Source of the DNA: Hydractinia symbiolongicarpus | Taxonomy: Eukaryota; Cnidaria; Hydrozoa; Anthoathecata; Hydractiniidae | Reading direction: 5' to 3' | Length of the DNA stretch: 64,000 nt | Assembly (NCBI RefSeq): GCF_029227915.1 | Contig: NC_079877.1 | Coordinates: forward strand, 8,680,001-8,744,000 | Part shown: piece after piece, positions 7,247 through 17,413 of the stretch | Numbering within the stretch: position 1 is the first letter of the stretch | How the letters are laid out: each line of letters opens with the position of its first letter | Program-made: the position numbers and the translations under genes | The notes under the pieces: generated by a model | Databases searched by the model: none | What the model saw: only the letters and a program-made list of their open reading frames with translations | Told to the model about the DNA's origin: nothing

Positions 7247-7339
7247 ATGTAGCATCGTACAGTTCTTGTGCAGGACTATGCAGGTCATGTCACGTTTGTA
7301 GTATGACGTGGTTTTTAAAATGATGCGATAGCTCGCACG

Positions 7340-7411
7340 TAGCAGAGGGTGGTTTCGATCCACCGACCTCTGGGTTATGGGCCCAGCACGCTTCCTCTGC
7401 GCCACTCTGCT
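7340..7411 (-). tRNA. initiator tRNA-Met(CAT), unit 6
   Basis: Consensus copy. Confidence 0.97.
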
Positions 7412-7499
7412 GAAGGTAGGTAAGCTGAAATGTGTCTGATGTAAGGTGTAGTTTAGTATTGCGAACAGCACTCGAACTATGACCTTTTTACCATTTCCA

Positions 7500-7572
7500 G
7501 GGGGATTAGCTCACATGGTAGAGCGCTCGCTTTGCATGCGAGAGGTACCGGGATCGATGCCCGGATCCTCCA
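7500..7572 (+). tRNA. tRNA-Ala(TGC), unit 6
   Basis: Consensus copy. Confidence 0.97.
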
Positions 7573-7828
7573 AGACGATGTTTTTAATTTATTTATTTTT
7601 ATACTAATTTCAGTAGTTGCCAATGGTCATAAGAGGATTTATGATGCTCCTAAGATTACCTGGTATTAATAATAATAATAATACTAAACCGCGCTGCATA
7701 TGTCTAGAGCATTTCTTGCTGTTTAATTTCGCATTGACAGTATACACAGTTTCAGCTTTTAACATGATCGACCGTGTGGCATTCGGGCATTGACGCCATC
7801 GCGAACATATTATTTAAATATGAACTCG

Positions 7829-7900
7829 TCCTCGGTAGTATAGTGGTAAGTATTCCCGCCTGTCACGCGGGAGACCGGGGTTCGATTCCCCGCCGGGGAG
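7829..7900 (+). tRNA. tRNA-Asp(GTC), unit 7
   Basis: C26 to T at the unpaired hinge before the anticodon stem. Confidence 0.96.
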
Positions 7901-7973
7901 GTTCTTTTTATCTTGTCAATGTTTCGTTTCACGTCAGTAGCGTTCGCGGGACTGTCCGGGAATACAGATTTAC

Positions 7974-8046
7974 GCCCGGTTAGCTCAGTCGGTAGAGCAT
8001 CAGACTTTTAATCTGAGGGTCGCGGGTTCGAGTCCCTTATCGGGCG
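7974..8046 (+). tRNA. tRNA-Lys(TTT), unit 7
   Basis: C65 to T makes G49-T65, beside the fixed mismatch. Confidence 0.94.
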
Positions 8047-8153
8047 TAACAATTATTTGGTACGATGGTGAACTAACTTTCAGCACAATGTCTTGTCGAA
8101 AGAGGATGAATAACGTAACATTTGCGGAGTGGCAAAGGCGAAGCAAACTTGAT

Positions 8154-8226
8154 GGGGAACTAGCTCAGATGGTAGAGCGCTCGCTTAGCATGCGAGAGGT
8201 ACCGGGATCGATGCCCGGGTTCTCCA
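8154..8226 (+). tRNA. tRNA-Ala(AGC), unit 7
   Basis: Consensus copy; the upstream spacer has a C to G change also found in unit 42. Confidence 0.97.
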
Positions 8227-8294
8227 ATGCCTTTTCCATAGGCGTAAAATAAATGAAATTTGCGCAGAGCAATTTGCAGCAGCGTTCGTGTCAT

Positions 8295-8410
8295 GTCGGG
8301 ATGGCCGAGCGGTCTAAGGCGCCAGACTCAAGACAAAATGTTCTTCCACTCATCGCGTGGAGAATTCTGGTCCTCGAATGAGGGCGTGGGTTCGAATCCC
8401 ACTTCCGACA
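8295..8410 (+). tRNA. tRNA-Leu(CAA), intron, unit 7
   Basis: Consensus copy. Confidence 0.97.
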
Positions 8411-8451
8411 ACTTTTCCCTGCCACACAAAATTTTAGGCCTAAAATGCAAG

Positions 8452-8545
8452 TCCACCGAGCCGGATTTGAACCAGCGACCTAAGGATGCCTGAGTGGTAT
8501 AAGTTCGTCTACAGTCCTCCGCTCTACCAACTGAGCTATCGGTGG
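8452..8545 (-). tRNA. tRNA-Tyr(GTA), intron, unit 7
   Basis: Consensus copy. Confidence 0.97.
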
Positions 8546-8638
8546 ATGTAGCATCGTACAGTGCTTGTGCAGGACTATGCAGGTCATGTCACGTTTGTAG
8601 TATGACGTGGTTTTTAAAATGATGCGATAGCTCGCACG

Positions 8639-8710
8639 TAGCAGAGGGTGGTTTCGATCCACCGACCTCTGGGTTATGGGCCCAGCACGCTTCCTCTGCG
8701 CCACTCTGCT
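8639..8710 (-). tRNA. initiator tRNA-Met(CAT), unit 7
   Basis: Consensus copy. Confidence 0.97.
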
Positions 8711-8798
8711 GAAGGTAGGTAAGCTGAAATGTGTCTGATGTAAGGTGTAGTTTAGTATTGCAAACAGCACTCGAACTATGACCTTTTTACCATTTCCA

Positions 8799-8871
8799 GG
8801 GGGATTAGCTCACATGGTAGAGCGCTCGCTTTGCATGCGAGAGGTACCGGGATCGATGCCCGGATCCTCCA
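8799..8871 (+). tRNA. tRNA-Ala(TGC), unit 7
   Basis: Consensus copy. Confidence 0.97.
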
Positions 8872-9130
8872 AGACGATGTTTTTAATTTATTTATTTTTA
8901 TACTAATTTCAGTAGTTGCCAATGGTCATAAGAGGATTTATGATGCTCCTAAGATTACCTGGTATTAATAATAATAATAATAATACTAAACCGCGCTGCA
9001 TATGTCTAGAGCATTTCTTGCTGTTTAATTTCGCATTGACAGTATACACAGTTTCAGCTTTTAACATGATCGACCGTGTGGCATTCGGGCATTGACGCCA
9101 TCGCGAACATATTATTTAAATATGATCTCG

Positions 9131-9202
9131 TCCTCGGTAGTATAGTGGTAAGTATCCCCGCCTATCACGCGGGAGACCGGGGTTCGATTCCCCGCCGGGG
9201 AG
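9131..9202 (+). tRNA. tRNA-Asp body with ATC anticodon, unit 8
   Basis: G34 to A turns the anticodon at 9164-9166 from GTC to ATC; the rest matches consensus. It would still read GAU, but G34 is a main identity base for aspartyl-tRNA synthetase, so charging may be poor. An A to T change also lies just upstream. Confidence 0.9.
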
Positions 9203-9275
9203 GTTCTTTTTATCTTGTCAATGTTTCGTTTCACGTCAGTAGCGTTCGCGGGACTGTCCGGGAATACAGATTTAC

Positions 9276-9348
9276 GCCCGGTTAGCTCAGTCGGTAGAGC
9301 ATCAGACTTTTAATCTGAGGGTCGCGGGTTCGAGTCCCTCATCGGGCG
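9276..9348 (+). tRNA. tRNA-Lys(TTT), unit 8
   Basis: Consensus copy. Confidence 0.97.
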
Positions 9349-9455
9349 TAACAATTATTTGGTACGATGGTGAACTAACTTTCACCACAATGTCTTGTCG
9401 AAAGAGGATGAATAACGTAACATTTGCGGAGTGGCAAAGGCGAAGCAAACTTGAT

Positions 9456-9528
9456 GGGGAACTAGCTCAGATGGTAGAGCGCTCGCTTAGCATGCGAGAG
9501 GTACCGGGATCGATGCCCGGGTTCTCCA
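9456..9528 (+). tRNA. tRNA-Ala(AGC), unit 8
   Basis: Consensus copy. Confidence 0.97.
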
Positions 9529-9596
9529 ATGCCTTTTCCATAGGCGTAAAATAAATGAAATTTGCGCAGAGCAATTTGCAGCAGCGTTCGTGTCAT

Positions 9597-9712
9597 GTCG
9601 GGATGGCCGAGCGGTCTAAGGCGCCAGACTCAAGACAAAATGTTCTTCCACTCATCGCGTGGAGAATTCTGGTCCTCGAATGAGGGCGTGGGTTCGAATC
9701 CCACTTCCGACA
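9597..9712 (+). tRNA. tRNA-Leu(CAA), intron, unit 8
   Basis: Consensus copy. Confidence 0.97.
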
Positions 9713-9753
9713 ACTTTTCCCTGCCACACAAAATTTTAGGCCTAAAATGCAAG

Positions 9754-9847
9754 TCCACCGAGCCGGATTTGAACCAGCGACCTAAGGATGCCTGAGTGGT
9801 ATAAGTTCGTCTACAGTCCTCCGCTCTACCAACTGAGCTATCGGTGG
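9754..9847 (-). tRNA. tRNA-Tyr(GTA), intron, unit 8
   Basis: Consensus copy. Confidence 0.97.
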
Positions 9848-9940
9848 ATGTAGCATCGTACAGTTCTTGTGCAGGACTATGCAGGTCATGTCACGTTTGT
9901 AGTATGACGTGGTTTTTAAAATGATGCGATAGCTCGCACG

Positions 9941-10012
9941 CAGCAGAGGGTGGTTTCGATCCGCCGACCTCTGGGTTATGGGCCCAGCACGCTTCCTCTG
10001 CGCCACTCTGCT
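9941..10012 (-). tRNA. initiator tRNA-Met(CAT), unit 8
   Basis: Discriminator A73 to G, and T51 to C breaks a T-stem pair (C-A). Confidence 0.9.
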
Positions 10013-10100
10013 GAAGGTAGGTAAGCTGAAATGTGTCTGATGTAAGGTGTAGTTTAGTATTGCGAACAGCACTCGAACTATGACCTTTTTACCATTTCCA

Positions 10101-10173
10101 GGGGGATTAGCTCACATGGTAGAGCGCTCGCTTTGCATGCGAGAGGTACCGGGATCGATGCCCGGATCCTCCA
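10101..10173 (+). tRNA. tRNA-Ala(TGC), unit 8
   Basis: Consensus copy. Confidence 0.97.
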
Positions 10174-10432
10174 AGACGATGTTTTTAATTTATTTATTTT
10201 TATACTAATTTCAGTAGTTGCCAATGGTCATAAGAGGATTTATGATGCTCCTAAGATTACCTGGTATTAATAATAATAATAATAATACTAAACCGCGCTG
10301 CATATGTCTAGAGCATTTCTTGCTGTTTAATTTCGCATTGACAGTATACACAGTTTCAGCTTTTAACATGATCGACCGTGTGGCATTCGGGCATTGACGC
10401 CATCGCGAACATATTATTTAAATATGAACTCG

Positions 10433-10504
10433 TCCTCGGTAGTATAGTGGTAAGTATCCCCGCCTGTCACGCGGGAGACCGGGGTTCGATTCCCCGCCGG
10501 GGAG
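10433..10504 (+). tRNA. tRNA-Asp(GTC), unit 9
   Basis: Consensus copy. Confidence 0.97.
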
Positions 10505-10577
10505 GTTCTTTTTATCTTGTCAATGTTTCGTTTCACGTCAGTAGCGTTCGCGGGACTGTCCGGGAATACAGATTTAC

Positions 10578-10650
10578 ACCCGGTTAGCTCAGTCGGTAGA
10601 GCATCAGACTTTTAATCTGAGGGTCGCGGGTTCGAGTCCCTCATCGGGCG
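10578..10650 (+). tRNA. tRNA-Lys(TTT), unit 9
   Basis: G1 to A leaves an A1-C72 mismatch. Confidence 0.92.
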
Positions 10651-10757
10651 TAACAATTATTTGGTACGATGGTGAACTAACTTTCACCACAATGTCTTGT
10701 CGAAAGAGGATGAATAACGTAACATTTGCGGAGTGGCAAAGGCGAAGCAAACTTGAT

Positions 10758-10830
10758 GGGGAACTAGCTCAGATGGTAGAGCGCTCGCTTAGCATGCGAG
10801 AGGTACCGGGATCGATGCCCGGGTTCTCCA
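10758..10830 (+). tRNA. tRNA-Ala(AGC), unit 9
   Basis: Consensus copy. Confidence 0.97.
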
Positions 10831-10898
10831 ATGCCTTTTCCATAGGCGTAAAATAAATGAAATTTGCGCAGAGCAATTTGCAGCAGCGTTCGTGTCAT

Positions 10899-11014
10899 GT
10901 CGGGATGGCCGAGCGGTCTAAGGCGCCAGACTCAAGACAAAATGTTCTTCCACTCATCGCGTGGAGAATTCTGGTCCTCGAATGAGGGCGTGGGTTCGAA
11001 TCCCACTTCCGACA
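10899..11014 (+). tRNA. tRNA-Leu(CAA), intron, unit 9
   Basis: Consensus copy. Confidence 0.97.
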
Positions 11015-11055
11015 ACTTTTCCCTGCCACACAAAATTTTAGGCCTAAAATGCAAG

Positions 11056-11149
11056 TCCACCGAGCCGGATTTGAACCAGCGACCTAAGGATGCCTGAGTG
11101 GTATAAGTTCGTCTACAGTCCTCCGCTCTACCAACTGAGCTATCGGTGG
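11056..11149 (-). tRNA. tRNA-Tyr(GTA), intron, unit 9
   Basis: Consensus copy. Confidence 0.97.
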
Positions 11150-11242
11150 ATGTAGCATCGTACAGTTCTTGTGCAGGACTATGCAGGTCATGTCACGTTT
11201 GTAGTATGACGTGGTTTTTAAAATGATGCGATAGCTCGCACG

Positions 11243-11313
11243 TAGCAGAGGGTGGTTTCGATCCACCGACCTCTGGGTTATGGGCCCAGCACGCTCCTCT
11301 GCGCCACTCTGCT
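11243..11313 (-). tRNA. initiator tRNA-Met(CAT), unit 9, 1-nt deletion
   Basis: 71 nt: one A of the D loop (base 20 or 21) is missing. It may be a real mutation or a sequencing slip. Confidence 0.88.
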
Positions 11314-11401
11314 GAAGGTAGGTAAGCTGAAATGTGTCTGATGTAAGGTGTAGTTTAGTATTGCGAACAGCACTCGAACTATGACCTTTTTACCATTTCC
11401 A

Positions 11402-11474
11402 GGGGGATTAGCTCACATGGTAGAGCGCTCGCTTTGCATGCGAGAGGTACCGGGATCGATGCCCGGATCCTCCA
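11402..11474 (+). tRNA. tRNA-Ala(TGC), unit 9
   Basis: Consensus copy. Confidence 0.97.
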
Positions 11475-11733
11475 AGACGATGTTTTTAATTTATTTATTT
11501 TTATACTAATTTCAGTAGTTGCCAATGGTCATAAGAGGATTTATGATGCTCCTAAGATTACCTGGTATTAATAATAATAATAATAATACTAAACCGCGCT
11601 GCATATGTCTAGAGCATTTCTTGCTGTTTAATTTCGCATTGACAGTATACACAGTTTCAGCTTTTAACATGATCGACCGTGTGGCATTCGGGCATTGACG
11701 CCATCGCGAACATATTATTTAAATATGAACTCG

Positions 11734-11805
11734 TCCTCGGTAGTATAGTGGTAAGTATCCCCGCCTGTCACGCGGGAGACCGGGGTTCGATTCCCCGCCG
11801 GGGAG
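11734..11805 (+). tRNA. tRNA-Asp(GTC), unit 10
   Basis: Consensus copy. Confidence 0.97.
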
Positions 11806-11878
11806 GTTCTTTTTATCTTGTCAATGTTTCGTTTCACGTCAGTAGCGTTCGCGGGACTGTCCGGGAATACAGATTTAC

Positions 11879-11951
11879 GCCCGGTTAGCTCAGTCGGTAG
11901 AGCATCAGACTTTTAATCTGAGGGTCGCGGTTTCGAGTCCCTCATCGGGCG
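11879..11951 (+). tRNA. tRNA-Lys(TTT), unit 10 (B box hit)
   Basis: G53 to T breaks the near-invariant G53-C61 pair and changes the second B-box base; the same change is in unit 11. Confidence 0.88.
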
Positions 11952-12058
11952 TTACAATTATTTGGTACGATGGTGAACTAACTTTCACCACAATGTCTTG
12001 TCGAAAGAGGATGAATAACGTAACATTTGCGGAGTGGCAAAGGTGAAGCAAACTTGAT

Positions 12059-12131
12059 GGGGAACTAGCTCAGATGGTAGAGCGCTCGCTTAGCATGCGA
12101 GAGGTACCGGGATCGATGCCCGGGTTCTCCA
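12059..12131 (+). tRNA. tRNA-Ala(AGC), unit 10
   Basis: Consensus copy. Confidence 0.97.
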
Positions 12132-12199
12132 ATGCCTTTTCCATAGGCGTAAAATAAATGAAATTTGCGCAGAGCAATTTGCAGCAGCGTTCGTGTCAT

Positions 12200-12315
12200 G
12201 TCGGGATGGCCGAGCGGTCTAAGGCGCCAGACTCAAGACAAAATGTTCTTCCACTCATCGCGTGGAGAATTCTGGTCCTCGAATGAGGGCGTGGGTTCGA
12301 ATCCCACTTCCGACA
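12200..12315 (+). tRNA. tRNA-Leu(CAA), intron, unit 10
   Basis: Consensus copy. Confidence 0.97.
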
Positions 12316-12356
12316 ACTTTTCCCTGCCACACAAAATTTTAGGCCTAAAATGCAAG

Positions 12357-12450
12357 TCCACCGAGCCGGATTTGAACCAGCGACCTAAGGATGCCTGAGT
12401 GGTATAAGTTCGTCTACAGTCCTCCGCTCTACCAACTGAGCTATCGGTGG
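12357..12450 (-). tRNA. tRNA-Tyr(GTA), intron, unit 10
   Basis: Consensus copy. Confidence 0.97.
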
Positions 12451-12543
12451 ATGTAGCATCGTACAGTTCTTGTGCAGGACTATGCAGGTCATGTCACGTT
12501 TGTAGTATGACGTGGTTTTTAAAATGATGCGATAGCTCGCACG

Positions 12544-12615
12544 TAGCAGAGGGTGGTTTCGATCCACCGACCTCTGGGTTATGGGCCCAGCACGCTTCCT
12601 CTGCGCCACTCTGCT
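12544..12615 (-). tRNA. initiator tRNA-Met(CAT), unit 10
   Basis: Consensus copy. Confidence 0.97.
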
Positions 12616-12703
12616 GAAGGTAGGTAAGCTGAAATGTGTCTGATGTAAGGTGTAGTTTAGTATTGCGAACAGCACTCGAACTATGACCTTTTTACCATTT
12701 CCA

Positions 12704-12776
12704 GGGGGATTAGCTCACAAGGTAGAGCGCTCGCTTTGCATGCGAGAGGTACCGGGATCGATGCCCGGATCCTCCA
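12704..12776 (+). tRNA. tRNA-Ala(TGC), unit 10
   Basis: T17 to A in the D loop. Confidence 0.96.
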
Positions 12777-13035
12777 AGACGATGTTTTTAATTTATTTAT
12801 TTTTATACTAATTTCAGTAGTTGCCAATGGTCATAAGAGGATTTATGATGCTCCTAAGATTACCTGGTATTAATAATAATAATAATAATACTAAACCGCG
12901 CTGCATATGTCTAGAGCATTTCTTGCTGTTTAATTTCGCATTGACAGTATACACAGTTTCAGCTTTTAACATGATCGACCGTGTGGCATTCGGGCATTGA
13001 CGCCATCGCGAACATATTATTTAAATATGAACTCG

Positions 13036-13107
13036 TCCTCGGTAGTATAGTGGTAAGTATCCCCGCCTGTCACGCGGGAGACCGGGGTTCGATTCCCCGC
13101 CGGGGAG
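13036..13107 (+). tRNA. tRNA-Asp(GTC), unit 11
   Basis: Consensus copy. Confidence 0.97.
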
Positions 13108-13180
13108 GTTCTTTTTATCTTGTCAATGTTTCGTTTCACGTCAGTAGCGTTCGCGGGACTGTCCGGGAATACAGATTTAC

Positions 13181-13253
13181 GCCCGGTTAGCTCAGTCGGT
13201 AGAGCATCAGACTTTTAATCTGAGGGTCGCGGTTTCGAGTCCCTCATCGGGCG
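13181..13253 (+). tRNA. tRNA-Lys(TTT), unit 11 (B box hit)
   Basis: G53 to T, shared with unit 10. Confidence 0.88.
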
Positions 13254-13360
13254 TAACAATTATTTGGTACGATGGTGAACTAACTTTCACCACAATGTCT
13301 TGTCGAAAGAGGATGAATAACGTAACATTTGCGGAGTGGCAAAGGCGAAGCAAACTTGAT

Positions 13361-13433
13361 GGGGAACTAGCTCAGATGGTAGAGCGCTCGCTTAGCATGC
13401 GAGAGGTACCGGGATCGATGCCCGGGTTCTCCA
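13361..13433 (+). tRNA. tRNA-Ala(AGC), unit 11
   Basis: Consensus copy. Confidence 0.97.
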
Positions 13434-13501
13434 ATGCCTTTTCCATAGGCGTAAAATAAATGAAATTTGCGCAGAGCAATTTGCAGCAGCGTTCGTGTCA
13501 T

Positions 13502-13617
13502 GTCGGGATGGCCGAGCGGTCTAAGGCGCCAGACTCAAGACAAAATGTTCTTCCACTCATCGCGTGGAGAATTCTGGTCCTCGAATGAGGGCGTGGGTTC
13601 GAATCCCACTTCCGACA
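13502..13617 (+). tRNA. tRNA-Leu(CAA), intron, unit 11
   Basis: Consensus copy. Confidence 0.97.
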
Positions 13618-13658
13618 ACTTTTCCCTGCCACACAAAATTTTAGGCCTAAAATGCAAG

Positions 13659-13752
13659 TCCACCGAGCCGGATTTGAACCAGCGACCTAAGGATGCCTGA
13701 GTGGTATAAGTTCGTCTACAGTCCTCCGCTCTACCAACTGAGCTATCGGTGG
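13659..13752 (-). tRNA. tRNA-Tyr(GTA), intron, unit 11
   Basis: Consensus copy. Confidence 0.97.
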
Positions 13753-13845
13753 ATGTAGCATCGTACAGTTCTTGTGCAGGACTATGCAGGTCATGTCACG
13801 TTTGTAGTATGACGTGGTTTTTAAAATGATGCGATAGCTCGCACG

Positions 13846-13917
13846 TAGCAGAGGGTGGTTTCGATCCACCGACCTCTGGGTTATGGGCCCAGCACGCTTC
13901 CTCTGCGCCACTCTGCT
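13846..13917 (-). tRNA. initiator tRNA-Met(CAT), unit 11
   Basis: Consensus copy. Confidence 0.97.
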
Positions 13918-14005
13918 GAAGGTAGGTAAGCTGAAATGTGTCTGATGTAAGGTGTAGTTTAGTATTGCGAACAGCACTCGAACTATGACCTTTTTACCAT
14001 TTCCA

Positions 14006-14078
14006 GGGGGATTAGCTCACATGGTAGAGCGCTCGCTTTGCATGCGAGAGGTACCGGGATCGATGCCCGGATCCTCCA
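14006..14078 (+). tRNA. tRNA-Ala(TGC), unit 11
   Basis: Consensus copy. Confidence 0.97.
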
Positions 14079-14337
14079 AGACGATGTTTTTAATTTATTT
14101 ATTTTTATACTAATTTCAGTAGTTGCCAATGGTCATAAGAGGATTTATGATGCTCCTAAGATTACCTGGTATTAATAATAATAATAATAATACTAAACCG
14201 CGCTGAATATGTCTAGAGCATTTCTTGCTGTTTAATTTCGCATTGACAGTATACACAGTTTCAGCTTTTAACATGATCGACCGTGTGGCATTCGGGCATT
14301 GACGCCATCGCGAACATATTATTTAAATATGAACTCG

Positions 14338-14409
14338 TCCTCGGTAGTATAGTGGTAAGTATCCCCGCCTGTCACGCGGGAGACCGGGGTTCGTTTCCCC
14401 GCCGGGGAG
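14338..14409 (+). tRNA. tRNA-Asp(GTC), unit 12 (B box hit)
   Basis: A58 to T changes an invariant T-loop and B-box base, so transcription and folding may be impaired. Confidence 0.88.
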
Positions 14410-14482
14410 GTTCTTTTTATCTTGTCAATGTTTCGTTTCACGTCAGTAGCGTTCGCGGGACTGTCCGGGAATACAGATTTAC

Positions 14483-14555
14483 GCCCGGTTAGCTCAGTCG
14501 GTAGAGCATCAGACTTTTAATCTGAGGGTCGCGGGTTCGAGTCCCTCATCGGGCG
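14483..14555 (+). tRNA. tRNA-Lys(TTT), unit 12
   Basis: Consensus copy. Confidence 0.97.
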
Positions 14556-14662
14556 TAACAATTATTTGGTACGATGGTGAACTAACTTTCACCACAATGT
14601 CTTGTCGAAAGAGGATGAATAACGTAACATTTGCGGAGTGGCAAAGGCGAAGCAAACTTGAT

Positions 14663-14735
14663 GGGGAACTAGCTCAGATGGTAGAGCGCTCGCTTAGCAT
14701 GCGAGAGGTACCGGGATCGATGCCCGGGTTCTCCA
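14663..14735 (+). tRNA. tRNA-Ala(AGC), unit 12
   Basis: Consensus copy. Confidence 0.97.
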
Positions 14736-14803
14736 ATGCCTTTTCCATAGGCGTAAAATAAATGAAATTTGCGCAGAGCAATTTGCAGCAGCGTTCGTGT
14801 CAT

Positions 14804-14919
14804 GTCGGGATGGCCGAGCGGTCTAAGGCGCCAGACTCAAGACAAAATGTTCTTCCACTCATCGCGTGGAGAATTCTGGTCCTCGAATGAGGGCGTGGGT
14901 TCGAATCCCACTTCCGACA
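14804..14919 (+). tRNA. tRNA-Leu(CAA), intron, unit 12
   Basis: Consensus copy. Confidence 0.97.
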
Positions 14920-14960
14920 ACTTTTCCCTGCCACACAAAATTTTAGGCCTAAAATGCAAG

Positions 14961-15054
14961 TCCACCGAGCCGGATTTGAACCAGCGACCTAAGGATGCCT
15001 GAGTGGTATAAGTTCGTCTACAGTCCTCCGCTCTACCAACTGAGCTATCGGTGG
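14961..15054 (-). tRNA. tRNA-Tyr(GTA), intron, unit 12
   Basis: Consensus copy. Confidence 0.97.
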
Positions 15055-15147
15055 ATGTAGCATCGTACAGTTCTTGTGCAGGACTATGCAGGTCATGTCA
15101 CGTTTGTAGTATGACGTGGTTTTTAAAATGATGCGATAGCTCGCACG

Positions 15148-15219
15148 TAGCAGAGGGTGGTTTCGATCCACCGACCTCTGGGTTATGGGCCCAGCACGCT
15201 TCCTCTGCGCCACTCTGCT
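15148..15219 (-). tRNA. initiator tRNA-Met(CAT), unit 12
   Basis: Consensus copy. Confidence 0.97.
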
Positions 15220-15307
15220 GAAGGTAGGTAAGCTGAAATGTGTCTGATGTAAGGTGTAGTTTAGTATTGCGAACAGCACTCGAACTATGACCTTTTTACC
15301 ATTTCCA

Positions 15308-15380
15308 GGGGGATTAGCTCACATGGTAGAGCGCTCGCTTTGCATGCGAGAGGTACCGGGATCGATGCCCGGATCCTCCA
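15308..15380 (+). tRNA. tRNA-Ala(TGC), unit 12
   Basis: Consensus copy. Confidence 0.97.
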
Positions 15381-15475
15381 AGACGATGTTTTTAATTTAT
15401 TTATTTTTATACTAATTTCAGTAGTTGCCAATGGTCATAAGAGGATTTATGATGCTCCTAAGATTAACTGGTATT

Positions 15476-15499
15476 AATAATAATAATAATAATAATAAT
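15476..15499. repeat. (AAT)8 microsatellite, unit 12
   Basis: Longest allele in the window; it makes unit 12 1,308 bp long. Confidence 0.95.
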
Positions 15500-15645
15500 A
15501 CTAAACCGCGCTGCATATGTCTAGAGCATTTCTTGCTGTTTAATTTCGCATTGACAGTATACACAGTTTCAGCTTTTAACATGATCGACCGTGTGGCATT
15601 CGGGCATTGACGCCATCGCGAACATATTATTTAAATATGAACTCG

Positions 15646-15717
15646 TCCTCGGTAGTATAGTGGTAAGTATCCCCGCCTGTCACGCGGGAGACCGGGGTTC
15701 GATTCCCCGCCGGGGAG
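15646..15717 (+). tRNA. tRNA-Asp(GTC), unit 13
   Basis: Consensus copy. Confidence 0.97.
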
Positions 15718-15790
15718 GTTCTTTTTATCTTGTCAATGTTTCGTTTCACGTCAGTAGCGTTCGCGGGACTGTCCGGGAATACAGATTTAC

Positions 15791-15863
15791 GCCCGGTTAG
15801 CTCAGTCGGTAGAGCATCAGACTTTTAATCTGAGGGTCGCGGGTTCGAGTCCCTCATCAGGCG
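15791..15863 (+). tRNA. tRNA-Lys(TTT), unit 13
   Basis: G69 to A breaks acceptor pair C4-G69. Confidence 0.92.
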
Positions 15864-15970
15864 TAACAATTATTTGGTACGATGGTGAACTAACTTTCAC
15901 CACAATGTCTTGTCGAAAGAGGATGAATAACGTAACATTTGCGGAGTGGCAAAGGCGAAGCAAACTTGAT

Positions 15971-16043
15971 GGGGAACTAGCTCAGATGGTAGAGCGCTCG
16001 CTTAGCATGCGAGAGGTACCGGGATCGATGCCCGGGTTCTCCA
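15971..16043 (+). tRNA. tRNA-Ala(AGC), unit 13
   Basis: Consensus copy. Confidence 0.97.
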
Positions 16044-16111
16044 ATGCCTTTTCCATAGGCGTAAAATAAATGAAATTTGCGCAGAGCAATTTGCAGCAGC
16101 GTTCGTGTCAT

Positions 16112-16227
16112 GTCGGGATGGCCGAGCGGTCTAAGGCGCCAGACTCAAGACAAAATGTTCTTCCACTCATCGCGTGGAGAATTCTGGTCCTCGAATGAGG
16201 GCGTGGGTTCGAATCCCACTTCCGACA
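16112..16227 (+). tRNA. tRNA-Leu(CAA), intron, unit 13
   Basis: Consensus copy. Confidence 0.97.
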
Positions 16228-16268
16228 ACTTTTCCCTGCCACACAAAATTTTAGGCCTAAAATGCAAG

Positions 16269-16362
16269 TCCACCGAGCCGGATTTGAACCAGCGACCTAA
16301 GGATGCCTGAGTGGTATAAGTTCGTCTACAGTCCTCCGCTCTACCAACTGAGCTATCGGTGG
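16269..16362 (-). tRNA. tRNA-Tyr(GTA), intron, unit 13
   Basis: Consensus copy. Confidence 0.97.
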
Positions 16363-16455
16363 ATGTAGCATCGTACAGTTCTTGTGCAGGACTATGCAGG
16401 TCATGTCACGTTTGTAGTATGACGTGGTTTTTAAAATGATGCGATAGCTCGCACG

Positions 16456-16527
16456 TAGCAGAGGGTGGTTTCGATCCACCGACCTCTGGGTTATGGGCCC
16501 AGCACGCTTCCTCTGCGCCACTCTGCT
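16456..16527 (-). tRNA. initiator tRNA-Met(CAT), unit 13
   Basis: Consensus copy. Confidence 0.97.
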
Positions 16528-16615
16528 GAAGGTAGGTAAGCTGAAATGTGTCTGATGTAAGGTGTAGTTTAGTATTGCGAACAGCACTCGAACTATGACC
16601 TTTTTACCATTTCCA

Positions 16616-16688
16616 GGGGGATTAGCTCACATGGTAGAGCGCTCGCTTTGCATGCGAGAGGTACCGGGATCGATGCCCGGATCCTCCA
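16616..16688 (+). tRNA. tRNA-Ala(TGC), unit 13
   Basis: Consensus copy. Confidence 0.97.
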
Positions 16689-16947
16689 AGACGATGTTTT
16701 TAATTTATTTATTTTTATACTAATTTCAGTAGTTGCCAATGGTCATAAGAGGATTTATGATGCTCCTAAGATTACCTGGTATTAATAATAATAATAATAA
16801 TACTAAACCGCGCTGCATATGTCTAGAGCATTTCTTGCTGTTTAATTTCGCATTGACAGTATACACAGTTTCAGCTTTTAACATGATCGACCGTGTGGCA
16901 TTCGGGCATTGACGCCATCGCGAACATATTATTTAAATATGAACTCG

Positions 16948-17019
16948 TCCTCGGTAGTATAGTGGTAAGTATCCCCGCCTGTCACGCGGGAGACCGGGGT
17001 TCGATTCCCCGCCGGGGAG
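16948..17019 (+). tRNA. tRNA-Asp(GTC), unit 14
   Basis: Consensus copy. Confidence 0.97.
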
Positions 17020-17092
17020 GTTCTTTTTATCTTGTCAATGTTTCGTTTCACGTCAGTAGCGTTCCCCGGACTGTCCGGGAATACAGATTTAC

Positions 17093-17165
17093 GCCCGGTT
17101 AGCTCAGTCGGTAGAGCATCAGACTTTTAATCTGAGGGTCGCGGGTTCGAGTCCCTCATCGGGCG
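17093..17165 (+). tRNA. tRNA-Lys(TTT), unit 14
   Basis: Consensus copy. Confidence 0.97.
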
Positions 17166-17272
17166 TAACAATTATTTGGTACGATGGTGAACTAACTTTC
17201 ACCACAATGTCTTGTCGAAAGAGGATGAATAACGTAACATTTGCGGAGTGGCAAAGGCGAAGCAAACTTGAT

Positions 17273-17345
17273 GGGGAACTAGCTCAGATGGTAGAGCGCT
17301 CGCTTAGCATGCGAGAGGTACCGGGATCGATGCCCGGGTTCTCCA
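17273..17345 (+). tRNA. tRNA-Ala(AGC), unit 14
   Basis: Consensus copy. Confidence 0.97.
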
Positions 17346-17413
17346 ATGCCTTTTCGATAGGCGTAAAATAAATGAAATTTGCGCAGAGCAATTTGCAGCA
17401 GCGTTCGTGTCAT

